DNA from: Typhlomys cinereus
Taxonomy: Eukaryota; Chordata; Mammalia; Rodentia; Platacanthomyidae
Reading direction: 5' to 3'
Length of the DNA: 64,000 bases
Assembly (NCBI GenBank): GCA_023101885.1
Contig: JALPQD010000625.1
Coordinates: 825,671-889,670, forward strand
Shown here: in pieces, positions 25,339-38,450 of the stretch
Position numbering within the stretch: the stretch's first letter is position 1
How the letters are laid out: the number at the start of each line of letters is the position of its first letter
The notes under the pieces: model-generated
Database searches by the model: none
Told to the model about the DNA's origin: nothing
The model's input: only the letters and a program-made list of their open reading frames with translations
Program-made: the position numbers and the translations under genes

Positions 25339-25340
<2 letters not shown>
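23561..25340. other. Intron, no feature recognised
   Basis: Unique-looking sequence. The open frames inside, including one of 143 codons at 24680-25111, have no splice or homology support. Confidence 0.4.

Positions 25341-25387
<47 letters not shown>
25341..25387 (+). repeat. (GT)n microsatellite
   Basis: About 23 uninterrupted GT units. It is the tail side of the minus-strand SINE that follows. Confidence 0.95.
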
Positions 25388-25389
<2 letters not shown>

Positions 25390-25578
25390 GTCTGTGTGGT
25401 GGTTAACACTGAGCGTCTCCTCAATTGCTTCTCTATCATATTCTTTGACATAGTGTCTTTCACTGAGCTTCAAGCTTATCAGTTCAGGCTCAAGCACTAC
25501 TGAACCCAGTGAGAGAGCGAACTCAGGTCCTCATGCTTACTTGGCTTTACCAACTAAACCACCTCCACATCCCTAAAG
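25388..25578 (-). mobile_element. B4/RSINE-type SINE
   Basis: On + it ends with 'gcgaactcaggtcctcatgc' and 'ggctttaccaactaaacca', the reverse complement of the tRNA-like head. The (CA)n tail (GT on +) lies upstream. Confidence 0.6.
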
Positions 25579-25754
25579 CCAGTAATCTTGAACTTCCTCA
25601 AAAGGCAAGATACATGAAACTTTACCCACTTTCTTTTACAGTTCTTACTGTTCAGTGACCATAACTCATACTCTTGATTTTTTTTCAATACACATCAAGA
25701 ATACATACTTGATAATCTCATGTCATCAAGATATATATTTTTTAAAAGTCAGAA

Positions 25755-26330
25755 ATTTTATGTTTTTCTAGTTTTATAAACATAATGAGTGGTTGTCCCT
25801 TCTCTGCTCCTTCCCCCATCCTCCACTTTCTGTTTTCCCTTTCCTTCACAAATCCACCTCTCTCCTTCCCACCTCCTGTCTGTCTGTTTGTGTGGATCTC
25901 AGTATGGGCTCAGGCCTATGCGGCAGATTAAGTGACCCTTTCTTGGGTTCATCCATTGATAAGCACACTCTCCTTCACCTGTCTAGCCCTAGTCCCTAAG
26001 GTTTCACCTGCATGTAATTATATTTCTCCTAAATTCCTCACTAGTCTATGGAAGAATATTGGTCAGTCATAGTACCAGTCTAGTGATGATAAGTCTCATG
26101 GAGGTAAGTTCTTAGATGCAGCAGCTCTGTCAAGTGGAATGTCCTGGCTGGCAGTGGACCTTTGCAGTCCTTCTGTCCCCTCTTCTATAAGAGTCCCTGA
26201 GCCTTAGGATGGGAAGAGATTTGTTTGGCCTGATACTAGCTGGACATTTTAGGGTTGCTGTATATTTCACTGTTCTTTCATTGTATCAGACTGCGTCTTG
26301 TTTGGGTGTTGAGATCTTTTCTAAAGGTAA
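25755..26330 (-). mobile_element. L1 3'UTR fragment (older family)
   Basis: On + it begins 'tagttttataaacataatga' and continues pyrimidine-rich. It is nearly collinear with 42285-42930 ('tgtggatctcagtatgggct', 'ggtttcacctgcatgtaatt'). Confidence 0.75.
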
Positions 26331-27749
26331 AATGAGAGGCATTTAAATAGTGGTTTACTTTCAGGTGTTTATGGTTAGTATTGAGGCATCTGATCCTGAC
26401 TACTGTCAGTTTTCTCCCCATCCACTGTTACTTGGACTGGTTTACAGTATGAGATGTCTCTTCCCTGTCATTGAAGGGATGGGGGTAGAAGGTAGTAAGT
26501 AGGTGGTTAGTTACTTAGAAACTAACCACACACACTACTGTGTCCTATTCCTGCTCTTCTCTCCTCTTTAAGACTTTTCTTACATAAAAGCCTTTTTTTA
26601 AATTGTTTACCCCTATTCTTTTGTTTCCACTCTTTGGGGGTCTTCTTCCACCTTCTGGCTTGTATCAAGGTATATTTTTAAAGAAAACTACAACATTAAT
26701 AATAGTCTAGTTACTGGAGGATTTGTGAACCACTAGAATATGCTCCAATTTCTGAAAATGCAGAGGAAACTATTCTGCCTGAATGCACTCTTCATGAGTT
26801 CCATATTATTTGCTTTGCTAGGAACTTAACTGAGTTGTCACATGGTGATGAATTTCCCTTTACTGTACTCTCAAAGAAGATAGGGTTAGTTTATGGGAAT
26901 TGTTCTTTCTGCAATCTTATTACAGCATAGCTCAACATATCTAGCAAAGACTCTTTGCATAAAGAAGACCAGCTCAGACTGAGTTCATTGTGGTAATTGA
27001 AAAGGACCCATTACTCAAGTGTCCCCATGTAGACTCTCCACAAGCAGGAATAATATGTGAAGTGGGAAGAACAAATGAATGGCTTTATGTTTCTTATCTG
27101 CATGAAAAGCAGGAAACAGGAGGCCATTATGCACAATCCTTTGCAGTAGATCTGCTGAAATGCAAGGAGATGGTTTCAAGTTCTCCTTGAAAGCAAAACA
27201 ACATTCCTATTCATCCTACCTCTCTCTGTAGTCCTAGATAAGAAATAGTAATGTTTAAAGCAAATGTTAAAAAAAAGGCATAGTTTCAGCCCTCAAGATC
27301 TCATGATTCAGTAGAAATGCATCCCCATGAATAGATGATCACAAGAAGGGATTAACAAAGTCTAACAGGAATATATGAAAAGCAACGTGTTTAATTCTGC
27401 ATGACTCAACCAGGCAAGTGACTAGTTAGGCTGAGTCTGAAGGAAGTCATCGAAATTCATATAGTTTAGAGAAGGATGGTAGAAACTTTTATCTGCCTAG
27501 GTATCACTTATTTGTGAGAATGAATAAATAGTACCAATGAAAACTGAATCTGATTAAAATATAATAAAGTAAAATAGCAGTAATCCGCTATCAATAGCAT
27601 TGTCTGTACTCGCCAAAAGACAAGTTGACCTTTTATTGTGACCTTTAAATCTTCCAGAAACAAAGTTTTTCCACCACTCAATATAGTAACATGTTATCTT
27701 AAATGAGAAGATATGGCTCAGGCATTTAATTAAACCTTCACTTTACCAG
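26331..27749. other. Intron, no feature recognised
   Basis: Unique-looking sequence. A 66-codon open frame at 26990 has no support. Confidence 0.4.
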
Positions 27750-28170
27750 AAGTGCTGAGAGAAGGGCTAGCATACATAATGGTCCCACAACTAGATGGTA
27801 CAAATAAAAGGAACTGAGTTCAGATCCCCAGATCCCATGTAAAAATGATTGGTAGATGTGATGCCCCACCTGTAATTCTGACCTGGCAGGCAAAGCCTAG
27901 AAACCCCTAGAGCACACTAGCTAGTCAGATCAGGCCCAATGGTATGCTCAGCTTAATTAGAGACCTAGGCTCACAACAATAATGGTAAAAGAACAATCCA
28001 TTAGGAATGATTCCAGATATCATCCTTAGGTGATATCCTCAGGCACATAAAAACTCAAGTGCACTCACGTACTCATACTCCTACACACACAGATGCACCT
28101 ACCTACATACAAATACATACACACACATGCATGCACGTGCAGACACACACACACACACACAGCATAAAAA
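27750..28170 (+). mobile_element. B4-type SINE with CA tail
   Basis: 'aactgagttcagatccccag', 'cctgtaattctgacc' and 'ggcaggcaaagcctagaaac', followed by an insertion-like stretch and a long interrupted (CA)n (28083-28160). Diverged. Confidence 0.6.
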
Positions 28171-28963
28171 AGAAAGAGCAAAGACTTAAGAGTATGACTT
28201 CAGTGCCTATACTTTTGGTGCCAGACAGAAAAGATTATTCTAATCCATGAACCAAACATCCATTTATGTGTGGGTTCCCTTGAATAAGCCATCTGTCCTC
28301 TCCATCCAATCTTACCCACTTCTCACCCATCTGTAGGGAACTAATGTTTAGGCTAAGGCTGTCTGTTCACATGAAAGCATGCCCCACTAGAAAAACAAAA
28401 TCCAAAGTGAATATAAGATCCCATCCTTCTCTGTTTCTTGTGTCCTTTCTCTTCTTGTCATCCACAAACATTCATTGACTATCTACCTACAAAGCCCTGT
28501 ACTGAAACACATTCAAAATAAGAAGTAGGAAACAGCAACTTTGCCCTCAAGGAGCGGCAGACAAATTGGGATGGAAGGACACATGCCTAAATTGGGTAGC
28601 AAAATGGTAGACTAAAGGAAAGATGAAAAGTGGAGGCCCCACAGCAGTCCACAAGGGGAAGTGATCTATATTTCTGAGACAGAAAATAGGAGTCATAAAG
28701 GCAAGATGGGTTTTGTGCTTTTAATATATCCACAATAAGGTACATTTTGGATACTCAACTAAACATCTGTTGAATTAAACAACTTTTTGGAAAAAAATTT
28801 GATTGGGGGAGGGGGTGTCCTGACAACTATAATTTAGTTAGTAAATCCCTGTCCTATACACATCACACAGGGTGGTTTTTACTCCTAGTGCACAACAGGG
28901 GCCCTCTGTAGTTGGAGAAATGACCACTAGGCCTTTGGCTTAAACTTTTGCAAAATCCCACTG
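28171..28963. other. Intron, one possible ancient repeat
   Basis: 28465-28600 ('cattcattgactatctacc' through 'gccctcaaggagcggcag') looks like a widespread ancient mammalian repeat that I cannot assign with confidence. The rest is unique. Confidence 0.4.
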
Positions 28964-28978
28964 AAAGAATATATGCTG

Positions 28979-29608
28979 ATTGCAGGAGCAGCAAAACTGA
29001 AAAAAAAATAACAAACCATAATTCAGAACATCAGAGACTCTATATCAACCACCTGGAACTGGGCCAGCCTAATCTCTCCCCATCCTGAAGCTCAGGGAAA
29101 TTTGCGGAAGAGGGGGCGGTAAGATTGTAAGAGCAAAAGAATAGGAGGAGTAATGATATGCAAGATACTGCACACAAGTTAGGGCTGAAACAATCATAAT
29201 AGGACTTTGCATGACCTGCGCTATGTCCAACACATTATTGACCCCACAAAGTCTAGAATGGACTAAAGGCACTAGGATCCTTGGAGGCTAGGGACTTACA
29301 GTCACAGTAGTGTTCCTAAGCTTAAGGGGAACACAGGAAAGGGTTCTGGGAAATGCCCCTGGGTCCTTGCACCTCATCGGAGAGGAGGACGCAGAGAAGA
29401 GTTTGGCATGCACATTAAAGGATGCTCCGGGGATTGGGGGGGGGGAAGCACTGGGTATGAGGAGGGAGGGGGGAGGGGAGAGGGGAGCAGGGGGTCCGGG
29501 GGGAGGTGGAGGGAAGGAGGGGACCAGTGTACCTGTTAAGTTTGTATGAGTGGAAATAATAATAAAAGTTTAAAAAAAGAAAAATGAAAAGTTAAAAAAC
29601 CACTTTGG
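28979..29608 (+). mobile_element. L1 3' end (young family), first of two stacked insertions
   Basis: 5'-truncated L1 3'UTR beginning 'attgcaggagcagcaaaact', collinear with 11870-12470. It has a guanine-rich tract at 29436-29523 and ends AATAATAATAAAA plus A-rich tail. The target-site copy AAAGAATATATGCTG lies immediately upstream (28964-28978), and a one-mismatch copy follows its expanded tail (29760-29774). Confidence 0.92.
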
Positions 29609-29686
29609 CAATAAATAAATAAATAAATAAATAAATAAAATGATAGATAGATGATAGATAGATAGATGATAGATAGATGGATAGAT

Positions 29687-29759
<73 letters not shown>
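29609..29759 (+). repeat. (AAAT)n and (GATA)n microsatellite in L1 tail
   Basis: AAAT repeats pass into an interrupted then pure GATA run (pure from about 29690). It lies between the L1 end and the second target-site copy, so it arose by expansion of the L1 A-rich tail. Confidence 0.95.
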
Positions 29760-29774
29760 AAAGTATATATGCTG

Positions 29775-32160
<2,386 letters not shown>

Positions 32161-32175
32161 AAAGAATATATGCTG

Positions 32176-33059
32176 TCTGAACACTATGCCATGAATGAGG
32201 GTTTCCCAATGATGAAGGATAATACAGATCCAGGACTCAGCTCTTAGACAGCAATACCATTCTGAAAAAGAAAACATTTGTTATTTGCTTGACTCAGCTA
32301 AGAAGGCTGAGCACACATTCCGATTTAAAAGTAAGTTCCTTTAATATTTTTTGATTAGAACTAAAAGATAAAGAATCATGTTTACTGTCACTAGTCATTG
32401 ACTGTAAATCTCTGTTTAGGTACTTACATTCTGCTAAGGGGAGCTCAAATGGGCATCAAGACATAAATCTGTTTAAAAAGTAGGATCAGGCACTTAGAAC
32501 CCAGTGACAAACTATACTAGAAGTAACAGGAATGTGACACTTTCTAACAAAATGTTGATCAGAGAGGTCTCAAAGACCCCCCCCCCCAAACATTATAGGC
32601 TTTTGCCATTGCTCTTGGTTGCTCTCCAACAACTTGTCCGTAAGACCTTATTACTTACGATGCAATACATATGGATCACAGAACATGGGTAAAATACATC
32701 AACTGGAACTGATCTAAGAATTTTCTTCTTGCTGAATAATTTACACAGTACCAAGGAATACTGTAGAAGTTACTGTAGGATGGAAATAATCACAGACTTC
32801 ATCAACTCATGAGATCTTCAAGTTGCAATAAAATCACCATGACAACAGATGACCATCAGTGTAATAGTGGTATGAGTATTAAGGAGAAAACCATAGCTTT
32901 CTGATTGAACTTAAGACCCATTTGTCAGAATGGAACATATTCCTGTTATTGTTAACTAGTACAAGAACCTAAAAAAGGGAAGGAACTACATCAATATGGA
33001 AAAACAGCCAATGAACCTATAGGTAGGAACACAGTGCACCAAACAACTCTGTAAACAAC
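32176..33059. other. Intron, no feature recognised
   Basis: Unique-looking sequence with a short poly(C) at 32578-32588. Confidence 0.4.
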
Positions 33060-33765
33060 TGCTATTCTACCCATAGATTTGAAGAGCACTTAAAATTCAG
33101 TCTAGAAAAGTCTTCTTCTACAGTAGAGATAGAGGATCTCAACATCCTGACAGGATGAAGCCTAGGGTAGTCGAATAGCAGTGAAGTGGATAACAACCAA
33201 TAATGCAGAGTACCAGCGACCCAGAAAGGCTCACCCAGAATCAAGCCAACCTAATCTCTCCCCATCCTAAGGGTTTGGGAATCTCATGGAAGAGGGAATG
33301 GTGAGATTGTAAGAAGCTAAGGATGGGAAGGTTCACCATTGGACAAGACATTCCATTCAAGGCAGGACTGCTGCATCTAGGAAATCACTGGAGTGAGACT
33401 TGTCCTTACCAGATCTGTATCATGACTGACATACCAACATCCCCTCATAGACTATTCAAGGAACTCAAGAGAGATAAGAACAGACATTGACAACCTGAGT
33501 GTAATGAGTGAAGGGAAGAGTCCCATCAGTGGGGTGGCTGAAGGATAGGCAACTTGGTATGTCACAAGAGGCCTGAACCCCCAAAAGAGTAGATAAACCA
33601 GAGGGAACCCTAGTGTCCACAGAAGTAGGCAGGCAGGAAGGCGGGAGTGGAATAAATTGATGAAGGGAAGTGAGGCAAGTGGGAGAGTGGGGAGATAGAG
33701 GGAAGCAGGGATAAGCACTCAATATGTTTGTAAAATTAGAAAAATACAATAATAATTTATTTAAA
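33060..33765 (+). mobile_element. L1 3'UTR (older family), most complete copy
   Basis: Shares 'ccaacctaatctctccccat' with the younger family, then diverges. It contains 'aagaggcctgaaccccc' and 'aagcagggataagcactcaa', and ends 'tttgtaaaattagaaaaata'. It is the reverse counterpart of the minus-strand fragments at 1494, 12608, 25755 and 42285. Confidence 0.8.
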
Positions 33766-33960
33766 AAGTAGAATCAGGACCATCTTTCAATGTAGTCATT
33801 TTGTACATCTCCAAATGGTCAAATGCTTTGTGTTTCAGAATTTTGCACTGCAATATGATTTCAATTTATTTCACTTTTACCATTTTACTAATATTTTAAT
33901 TACTTTTGCTTTCCAAAGCTTGGGAGAAGAAAAGCTATTAGATAAAAATGGGTGTTTTCA

Positions 33961-34126
33961 AAAGGATACTCCAAGGGGATGGGAGGGGAGAAGGGGTAGG
34001 CACTGGGAAAAGGGGAGGGAGGGGGTAAAAGGAGGGGAAAATGGGGGGAGAGTGCAAGGGGGACTGGGGAAGGGTGGAGGGAAGGAAAGGATCAAGGTAC
34101 CTATTGAGCTTGTATGATTAGGGGAA
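33961..34126 (+). mobile_element. Short L1 3' fragment with TSD
   Basis: 166 bases of polypurine L1 3'UTR ending 'cctattgagcttgtatgatt' and a short A-rich tail. Near-perfect target duplications AAAATGGGTGTTTTCA (33945-33960) and AAAAGGGGTGTTTTCA (34127-34142) flank it. Confidence 0.88.
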
Positions 34127-34284
34127 AAAAGGGGTGTTTTCAGAATGGTATGATCAAGGGATAAACGTCTGAGTTCTCAATGCGCACATCCCTACCAACC
34201 CAAACACACTTCTTTCTTTATCTTGGCAAGCGGATTTTGGTTTTGATTTAGAGTTTATGCTTTTGCCTGTTTGTTCCAACTTGT

Positions 34285-34445
34285 TTTGTTTGAGAAAGGG
34301 TCTCATTCTGTAATCTGTAACCCAGGCTGGCCAGGAATTCACTACGTAGCCTAGGCTGGTCTCCAACTGATGGAGATCCTAGTGTGTCGATGGAATTGCT
34401 TCCCAAATGCTGGTATTACAGATGTGAACCTCAGCACTCTGCTGA
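34285..34445 (-). mobile_element. B1 SINE
   Basis: On + it reads 'gagaaagggtctcattctgt', 'aacccaggctggccaggaat' and 'aatgctggtattacagatgt', the reverse complement of a 7SL-derived B1. Confidence 0.85.
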
Positions 34446-34834
34446 TGGTGGCTTTTTGTTTTGTTTTTGAGACATGCATTGACCATCCAGCTACCATTCT
34501 TCCACCATAAAACCCTACCTGCTAGGTGTACCCCCACACTGCTGCATCACACACATTTCTTTGAATGCACACACACGTGGCATCCTACACAATCATGAAT
34601 AGATTATGATCTCTTTTCTTGCATTAGCTACCAGTTTTTAATTACTTTTGCTTTCCAAGGCTTGGGAGAAGAAAAGCTATTAGATAAAACTAACGCTCAA
34701 TTATTGAGCATTCCTAAACCACCATTTAAAAAATTAATAAATATTTCTTTTTTAACTTTTATTCTAAAAAAAACAGAATGTTATGATCATAGATATGATA
34801 TAAGCATATATATATATATATGTTTTTATATATA

Positions 34835-34980
34835 TAACCTGAGTTGGATCCCCAGAGCCCATAGGATGCAAGGAAAGAACTGATTTCTGAAAGTTTTCTT
34901 TGGACCTCCATATCACCAATTCTCTCTCCTTTCTCTCCATTTCCCTGTCTCTCCATCTCTCAAATAAACACATATATAAT
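34835..34980 (+). mobile_element. tRNA-headed SINE 3' part
   Basis: 'ctgagttggatccccagagc', 'cttctctgaaag'-like middle, a CT-rich stretch and a CAAATAAACACA tail. The 5' head is missing or replaced by a TATA run (34808-34838). Confidence 0.55.
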
Positions 34981-34984
34981 GAAT

Positions 34985-35425
34985 AGCATCTGACTTCTTT
35001 CCAACAGTCTCAAAGCCTAAATCACTTTCAGTTATGTCAGTTGGAGAATAACTCCCTGTCTTATACATATTGCACAGAGTAGCTTTTACTACTGGTACCA
35101 ACAGGAGCCCTCTAAGAAATGAGAACACCTTGCCTCATCATGCAGAAATAGTGCCAAGTGTACTGCCTGCTCTGGACTGCTGTCATTTGAAAAGTGCAGT
35201 TCAGAAGGTACCTGATTTGAAGCAAAGGCTAAGTGAAAAAATAAAGCCATCCCTCAATTAACATTATATGCTAAAACCAAAAATCTTTGATTAGGAAATT
35301 TGCCTATAAAACAAGAATGAAAACTGCCTTTCAGAACTTTCCATGTTTTTAAAAACTTTCTTGCAAAATATCTCCTCTGATCAACTGAGATAAGTTGGCC
35401 TAATAGTGTTTTTTTCCGATAAAAA
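34985..35425. other. Intron, no feature recognised
   Basis: Unique-looking sequence. Confidence 0.4.
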
Positions 35426-35429
35426 AAGA

Positions 35430-35530
35430 AACAGGTACAAGGAGGTGAAATAACTTGCCTAAGATCACATAGTCGATTGCCGCATCCTAATCCTTATTTC
35501 CTAAAGAGTTAAACCCACTTTTTGTACCAC
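35430..35530 (-). mobile_element. MIR SINE fragment, minus strand
   Basis: 'ggtgaaataacttgcctaag' then 'atcacatagtcgattgc' on + is the reverse MIR core. Confidence 0.55.
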
Positions 35531-35571
35531 TACTAAAAGGATGTATTTGCAAAGAAAGCATGGGAACTCTT

Positions 35572-35836
35572 TTTTTTTATAATATTTTTATTTCATTTTT
35601 TGTTCAGTTGTGCATGTGTGTGTAGAACCACGGACAAATTCGGTGAACCACCATGGACCGCCTCCACCTCCTCCTCGTTTACTCTGCCCGGGGATTCACA
35701 GGCTCCGCCCTACCAGGACCAGAAACGCAGGCCACCCCCGCTTCCGCCCGGCGTCTATACGTGGGGTCTAGGATCCGAACTCAGGACCTTCCGCCTGGAA
35801 GGCGGAGGCTTAACCTCTGAGCCACCTCTCCAGCTC
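35572..35836 (-). mobile_element. Young lineage-specific SINE with perfect TSD
   Basis: Full-length minus-strand copy of the family at 7630 and 46190. On + it opens with the T-rich tail and ends with the reverse of 'gagctggagaggtggctcag'. Perfect 15-base target duplications AGCATGGGAACTCTT lie at 35557-35571 and 35837-35851. It is CpG-rich and little diverged. Confidence 0.92.
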
Positions 35837-35851
35837 AGCATGGGAACTCTT

Positions 35852-36769
35852 GTTATACAACATTGACTGTGTCCTACCCCAGTCATTTCTCATGCTTTTC
35901 AAATGTGTGCTTAACAACCTTTACTTTAGGCTTGGCCATTTCTCTTCCCTCCTCCCTTTCTCAATTCGTTTCTTGAAAGAACAATTAAGATCCATCTGGG
36001 ATTAATTATAATGATTCTTGAATTTGAACTTGCAACCATTATCCAATCGAGGTCACTTATTTTAAATTAACTTGCCTGGTCAGAACACAGGTTTGGTTGT
36101 CTTCGCAACCCAGTGCATTGAGGCATTGGCTCACTCAGACTTTTAATTAACTAGCTAAATAACGTGCTCTGTGACAAGCTGTCTAAGATTTGATGGAGTC
36201 GTTCATTTGCATTCAGACAAGGATCAAAATACATTGTCAGAGCTTCAGGGACTGAGTCCTAGACACCTTCACACACTCTCTTGTTCAAGGCTGTGTGCCA
36301 CTTCCCTTTGGTTCCCTCTAATTATTTTCCTTGTGCTTTTGTTCTGATTATCCAACATTCATCACAAGTGCAGCTTGTGATTAAACAATGACAACTCATG
36401 TCCTATGCTGATAGGGAATCAAAAATTGGAGTCATGATCACATGAACCAGACACGAAGCTTCGTGAAATAATTAGGGAAAGCAAAGGGAGATTCCCAAGA
36501 TACCCAGCAAGCAACAAAGGAGAATTTCCAAAGATTCAGGTTACAACTGCTTCCCACTTATATAATCATACATAATAATGGTAGATACTCACTCTTTGTT
36601 GAATTGAATTTATATGATAGGAGTTGATTGCCCTACCATAATAATGAGAGCTCGTATTAAAAGTAATAATAATAATTGTTATTATGTTATATATCACTAT
36701 TATTATTATTATTATTATTGCTGCTGCTAATATTGACTGAAATTTCTGGTCAGTCAAATCTGATTTGGG
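35852..36769. other. Intron, unique; candidate conserved non-coding part
   Basis: 35975-36260 is unique sequence with balanced composition and TTAATTAA (36143-36150) and TTAAATTAA motifs, free of recognised repeats. It may be a conserved non-coding element, which needs alignment to other mammals. (TTA)n at 36697-36720. Confidence 0.35.
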
Positions 36770-37095
36770 ACCCGAGGAAATAGCTAATCAGGTAAAAAGC
36801 ACTTCCAGTGCAAGCATAAGGACCTGAGTTCAAATTTCCAGCACCCATATTAAAAAGCCAAGAGCAACCAAAAGCAAATCTGTAACCACAGCAATATAAG
36901 GTAACCTCACTAAGACAAGAGGGACAGGGGAACTTATCAGTTTCTAGCTTAGCTTAAGGTTCTGTGAAAGATTTGGTTTCAAAGGAATAAGTTAGAGAGT
37001 GATAGAGCAGGACATCCAACATTCTCCTCTAATTTTCACATGCATGCTTAGGTACACATATGCATACATGTGGGCATGAATCACACACACTAATT
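36770..37095 (+). mobile_element. B4-type SINE
   Basis: 'aggacctgagttcaaatttc' and 'cagcacccatattaaaaagc' follow a degenerate tRNA-like head. It ends in 'cacatgcatgcttaggtaca' and a CA-rich tail. Confidence 0.65.
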
Positions 37096-37244
37096 GGAAA
37101 ATCTGATTTAGTCCTCAGGATCCAATGCTTTCTGCCTGTGAAACCTAAGGCAAATTATGAATCTTCTCTATGCCTCAATTTCTTAACCTGAAAGAAAAAA
37201 ATCCAGAATAGGAATTACCTTGAAGAGTTGTGATAAGGGTTCAA

Positions 37245-37553
37245 AACAATAAAGTGTCAGTAAATTGTTTGCCACATGAACATAATGATACAAATTTGAG
37301 TCCCCAGCACCCATGAGAAAACAAAAAGTCAGATGTAGTTGTATAATTCTGGCACTGAGGAAGTGCAGACAGGAGGTTCCCGGGGACCTGCTGGCCAGCC
37401 AATCTAGTTTAAGTGGTGACCCCCCACCCTCCCCTTCATCGAGAGACCGTGTATAAAAACAATTAAATAAGGTGGAGAGGTGACTGAGGAAACATATGGC
37501 ATTAATCTTTAACCTCCACATCACACATGTACATGTGCACCTGTCCACACATG

Positions 37554-37587
<34 letters not shown>

Positions 37588-37590
37588 GTG
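37245..37590 (+). mobile_element. B4-type SINE with CA tail
   Basis: 'aatttgagtccccagcaccc', a B1-like middle ('ctggccagccaatctag'), 'acctccacatcacacatgt' and (CA)n at 37555-37585. Confidence 0.65.
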
Positions 37591-37611
37591 TTTAAAAATC
37601 CTCTTTAACTA

Positions 37612-37745
37612 AATATAATGATGGAATACTGCAAACCCAGCACTCAGGAGTCTGAAATAGGAGGATTTCTGTGAGTTCAAAGTCACTCTGAGCTACCCAA
37701 GAAGTTACAGGCCAGCATGCTCTGTACAAAGACACGCTATTTTGG
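37612..37745 (+). mobile_element. B1 SINE
   Basis: 'acccagcactcaggagtctg', 'gtgagttcaaagtcactctg' and 'acaggccagcatgctctgta', the B1 core. A degenerate (ATAG/GATA) tail follows. Confidence 0.7.
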
Positions 37746-37780
37746 GTTATAGACAGACAGACAGGTAAAGATAATAGACA

Positions 37781-37852
37781 GATGATGATGATGATGATGA
37801 TGATGATAAAGATAGATACATACATACATAGATACATACATACATACATAGA
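37781..37852 (+). repeat. (GAT)n and (ACAT)n compound microsatellite
   Basis: Nine GAT units, then GATA and CATA tetranucleotides, formed in the B1 tail region. Confidence 0.9.
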
Positions 37853-38314
37853 TCTATAATCGTGTAAGAAAGACATGTTTGTATACACTAAGCACTTGAT
37901 AAATATTTGCTTATGTTTGTCTACCACCAGGTCTTCGTTCAGGACATCTTCCCACCTATTTGCCAACAACAATTCCTTCATCATTCAAACTCTGATCTAA
38001 AAGATCTCTCTTCCCAAGGAAATCTTTTTCTGGTTCTGTCTTCTGCATTTGAACTTGTTCAGTTCCCACTCTTCAGTACATTTTGCTACATTTTTGTTAT
38101 TGTAAGTTCACTATCTTCCATCACTCCAGAGTGAACCATCCTTCAAGCTTTACATGGCAGAAACAGGTACTGAGCACTTCCTCAGTGCCACACACAGACA
38201 TGTTGTGGACTTCACAAGATGAGTCAGGACATAAGGCAGAAGGAAAGAAGCACTGGTTAAATCCCCTTGTATCCTAGGTGTTCTGCTAGAACACCTGTAT
38301 TTTCCTCCTTCAAC
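37853..38314. other. Intron, no feature recognised
   Basis: Unique-looking sequence. Confidence 0.4.
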
Positions 38315-38450
38315 CGAGATGGTAACCCTAAAACTAGGTGCCATGGATTTCTGTTTTGCAGATATAGAAACTGAGGTTTGGAGAAGTCAAGTGGCTTACA
38401 CAAAGTCGCCTCAGGGAGGAGGAGGAAGACTGGTCACTCTGACTTTAGAA
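38315..38450 (-). mobile_element. MIR SINE, minus strand
   Basis: 'gcagatatagaaactgaggt' and 'tggagaagtcaagtggctta' on + are the reverse MIR core. Confidence 0.65.

Larger units (their letters stand above)
33894..34689 (+). repeat. 54-base direct repeat pair, 742 bases apart
   Basis: 33894-33947 and 34636-34689 both read TTTTAATTACTTTTGCTTTC through AGCTATTAGATAAAA with one mismatch (AAGC versus AGGC). The interval holds an L1 fragment with its own target duplication and a B1 element. The origin is unclear. Confidence 0.9.

Noticed and set aside
29609..29759. CRISPR-like array of short repeats
   Set aside because: This is a simple GATA microsatellite with no spacers, and the genome is mammalian.
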